This document shows, piece after piece, positions 4,655 to 6,551 of a DNA stretch of 6,551 bases. The notes below the pieces were generated by a model that ran no database searches, was not told the origin of the DNA, and saw nothing but the letters and a program-made list of their open reading frames with translations. The position numbers and the translations under genes were made by a program. Source of the DNA: Candidatus Woesearchaeota archaeon (GTDB lineage: Archaea; Nanobdellota; Nanobdellia; Woesearchaeales; ARS49); the NCBI GenBank assembly GCA_016203425.1, contig JACQMU010000005.1, positions 1 to 6,551 of the forward strand, given 5' to 3'. Every line of letters starts with the position of its first letter. Within the stretch, counting starts at the first letter, position 1.

Positions 4655-5749
4655 TTATTTAATGTGCAATTCTACAACATCACAGTCTGTTAACTGCTTG
4701 TCCAAATTCTTGAACTGCTGGCCTTCAAACTTTGCGCTTTTGCCCCAGATTTTGGCAAACCTGAACTTTTTCACAAAATCTTTGTGAATATGCGAACAAA
4801 CAGAACGCAATGTTACACCGCCTTTGAGCACAAGTGGCACTTCCAAGTCTGCTTTTTTGTTCACTTCTTTCAGATAAATTCTTATGAAGTTAAGTTTTTG
4901 AAATATCAACTCTTTTAGTTCTTGTACGTTTCTGCCTTGCTCTGCACTGACTAATAAGTCTGGCCTGAGCTCTTTTGTGATGACAGAGATTCCTTCATCA
5001 GACAATAAATCAGTTTTGCTCACCACTTTTATTGCTGGCACGTATTGTCTTGTGCCGTCTATAGCATCGATTAATTCATCTGCTGTGATGTTTGTTCTTA
5101 TCAGCACATCAGCATTATTTATTCTGAATTCTCTTAATATGGCCATAATTGTTTCTTTGCTTATTTTTGTCAACTGCACAGTTGTTCCTATATCTATGCC
5201 GCCTCTTGTTTTCTTTGATATCTTAATGTCAGGCGGCCGTTGGTTAATCCTTACACCGGCATCTTCCACTTCTTTTAGTATTGCAGAGCATTGTTCTGGG
5301 TGCAGTGCATCTATGAGTATCAATATTAAGTCTGCATTCCGCACCATTGCCAATACTTCTCGCCCCCTACCTTTTCCCTGTGAAGCCCCAGCAATTATTC
5401 CTGGAACATCAAGAATCTGAATTTTTGCATGCTTGTATTCCAACAGCCCCGGCACAACATCAAGTGTTGTGAATTCATAAGCCGCAACTTTAGATTTTGC
5501 ATTTGTCAGCTTGTTAAGCAGTGTGCTTTTTCCTGTAGATGGAAATCCCAACAACACAACTGTCGCGTCCCCGCTTTTTTTAATTCCAAATCCACCACCA
5601 CCAAGCTTTTTTGCAGCCACAGCTTCTTTTCTTTCTTTGAGGCGCGCAATCTGCGCTTTTATGACGCCAAATGCGTGTTCTGTGTGCTTGTTGTATTGCG
5701 CGTTACGCAAATGCTCTTCAAGTTCCTTAATACGCTCGCTAGTGGTCAT
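4655..5749 (-). CDS. DRG/OBG-type GTPase with TGS domain
   Basis: A ribosome-associated GTPase of the developmentally regulated GTP-binding (DRG/Rbg) family found in archaea and eukaryotes; 364 residues is the normal length. Residues 1-48 are a charged helical hairpin. GGGGFGIKKSG (50-60) precedes the G domain: G1 GFPSTGKS 68-75, FTT 93-95 (switch I), G3 DVPG 114-117, and G4 SKTD 244-247. An insert at about 165-240 is the S5D2L-like domain of DRG proteins. The TGS domain occupies about 288-364 (IRIYLKEVNKKADLEVPLVL, then IHKDFVKKFRFAKIWGKSAK). The G4 motif is SKTD rather than the usual NKxD, which may loosen guanine specificity. The only in-frame ATG near the start is at 5749. It has a TATA-like box about 28 nt upstream and no Shine-Dalgarno. 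From family knowledge it is linked to translation and stalled ribosomes. Confidence 0.93.
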   Translation of the reverse strand: MTTSERIKELEEHLRNAQYNKHTEHAFGVIKAQIARLKERKEAVAAKKLGGGGFGIKKSGDATVVLLGFPSTGKSTLLNKLTNAKSKVAAYEFTTLDVVPGLLEYKHAKIQILDVPGIIAGASQGKGRGREVLAMVRNADLILILIDALHPEQCSAILKEVEDAGVRINQRPPDIKISKKTRGGIDIGTTVQLTKISKETIMAILREFRINNADVLIRTNITADELIDAIDGTRQYVPAIKVVSKTDLLSDEGISVITKELRPDLLVSAEQGRNVQELKELIFQKLNFIRIYLKEVNKKADLEVPLVLKGGVTLRSVCSHIHKDFVKKFRFAKIWGKSAKFEGQQFKNLDKQLTDCDVVELHIK

Positions 5750-5773
5750 TGACGTGAAATATAATGCGCACTG

Positions 5774-5781
5774 TTTAATAA
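5774..5781 (-). promoter_or_regulatory. TATA-like box of the DRG GTPase gene
   Basis: TTATTAAA on the minus strand, centred about 28 nt before the ATG at 5749. It is directly preceded by CGAAAG, which fits a TFB recognition element and is part of a 10-bp palindrome TTTCGCGAAA (5783-5792). A second AT-rich stretch (TTATATTT) lies only about ten bases from the ATG, too close to be the box. Confidence 0.5.
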
Positions 5782-5797
5782 CTTTCGCGAAAATAGT

Positions 5798-6551
5798 TTA
5801 CACATCAATTGTTTGATATTCTTTCATACTCGGATCTCGATACAGCATTTTCTTTTTTTTGACATCCATGCTAACGTGAACAATCGAGCCAAAATCAACA
5901 TCAAAAAAAGGCACAGGCATGATGCGTTGACGTATTACGCTATCATCAAGAATGGCGGCAATATCTTTGCCTTCTTTCAACAACTCAACAGCGCGTTTTA
6001 ACCTTGGACATTGCTCATCGTCCTCAAAGTTAGGGCATACCAAATGATTAGTGTGTGCGCAATATTCGCCCAGTTCATTTTTTCGTTGTTGATGAATTCG
6101 AGTTGAGTTCAGACTCAGTTCAACATCAACCGCATTTTCGCCATCACTCACTAAAAAATTAGCCAGCGTTGCGCGATCAACATTTAACAAATAATTTATT
6201 GCTTGACCAAGACTTTGTTGTCGCAGGAGATTTCTTCTGATGCTTGAAATTGGAACACCATCTTTCACCTCGCCATTAATAAAATTAGTGCAAAAGGCAA
6301 GCCTCGGCGTCATCCCCATTATTGTTAAATAAGGCGGCATTGTGATATACACTGCATCGCCTTCTCTCACAACAACCAAATCAACAGTAAATAAATCAAG
6401 CGTTTGACCAATAACTCCATTCTGCGCAATTGACGTGCAACCGCCATTCAACTGTTCATCAGCCGCATTTGCACCCAACACCATTTCTTTAGAAAAACCA
6501 GTTATTTGGATTATTCTTTCTAATAATTCTGTGTTTTCTTTGCTATCTATA
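5798..6551 (-). CDS. C45-family Ntn-hydrolase, acyl-CoA:6-aminopenicillanate acyltransferase-like (5' end outside window)
   Basis: The frame is open through the right edge of the window: 250 codons are visible and 22 of them precede the first internal ATG at 6484, so the true start lies outside. NGGCTSIAQNG (catalytic Cys at 6437-6439) matches the Gly-Cys autocleavage site of the C45/AAT family, in which the Cys becomes the N-terminal nucleophile. GQTLD follows, then PRLAFCTNFINGEVKDGVP, SIRRNLLRQQSLGQAINYLL and DGENAVDVELS, and later HTNHLVCP; all fall in the family order. From family knowledge these enzymes are amide or peptide hydrolases or N-acyltransferases, and most archaeal and bacterial members have unknown substrates. 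Nothing indicates beta-lactam chemistry. The stop is 48 bp upstream of the GTPase gene, whose promoter sits in the gap. The N-terminal part ahead of the cleavage site is mostly missing from view. Confidence 0.75.
   Translation of the reverse strand, partial: IDSKENTELLERIIQITGFSKEMVLGANAADEQLNGGCTSIAQNGVIGQTLDLFTVDLVVVREGDAVYITMPPYLTIMGMTPRLAFCTNFINGEVKDGVPISSIRRNLLRQQSLGQAINYLLNVDRATLANFLVSDGENAVDVELSLNSTRIHQQRKNELGEYCAHTNHLVCPNFEDDEQCPRLKRAVELLKEGKDIAAILDDSVIRQRIMPVPFFDVDFGSIVHVSMDVKKKKMLYRDPSMKEYQTIDV

Noticed and set aside
4977..5420. 147-aa frame on the + strand
   Set aside because: It is a shadow of the DRG GTPase, which has all G motifs in the opposite strand.

Overview
The window reads as archaeal, most likely from a small-genome DPANN-type lineage (Woesearchaeota or Pacearchaeota-like; this placement is inference). 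The support is a DRG-family GTPase with a TGS domain, a DUF371/COG2090 protein, an archaeal NOL1/NOP2/Sun-type RNA methyltransferase C-terminus, and TATA boxes centred about 25-28 nt upstream of several start codons, as in leaderless archaeal transcripts. The genes are AT-rich and tightly packed, with no tRNA, rRNA, CRISPR or transposase.

Left part (1-1322, + strand): the 3' end of an RNA m5C methyltransferase-like gene, then a purine nucleoside phosphorylase whose TATA box overlaps the stop codon of the preceding gene.

Centre (1375-2715, - strand): a DUF371 gene, then a compact three-gene cassette. The cassette encodes a 41-aa YHS/TRASH-like zinc or copper finger, a membrane-anchored Cys/His-rich protein, and a 57-aa DUF2933-like membrane peptide translationally coupled through an ATGA overlap. 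The two small genes are easily missed. All three carry Cys/His/Met ligand sets, which suggests heavy-metal (probably copper) handling. The cassette has its own TATA box, a strong Shine-Dalgarno site and a perfect 14-bp palindrome just upstream of the TATA box, which suggests regulated expression.

Divergent spacer (2716-2987): about 270 bp between the DUF371 gene and a stand-alone asparagine-synthetase-like gene. It holds a GC-rich island (102 of 162 bases G/C by hand count) closed by a long terminal inverted repeat and containing several internal hairpins. It is either an undescribed structured RNA or a dispersed palindromic repeat.

Right part: the asparagine-synthetase-like ATP pyrophosphatase gene and a short-chain dehydrogenase gene (+ strand), convergent with the DRG GTPase gene. 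Upstream of that, on the same strand, is an Ntn-hydrolase of the C45 (acyl-CoA:6-aminopenicillanate acyltransferase-like) family whose 5' end lies outside the window. Apart from the metal cassette, the genes look like individually promoted housekeeping or accessory genes rather than one pathway.
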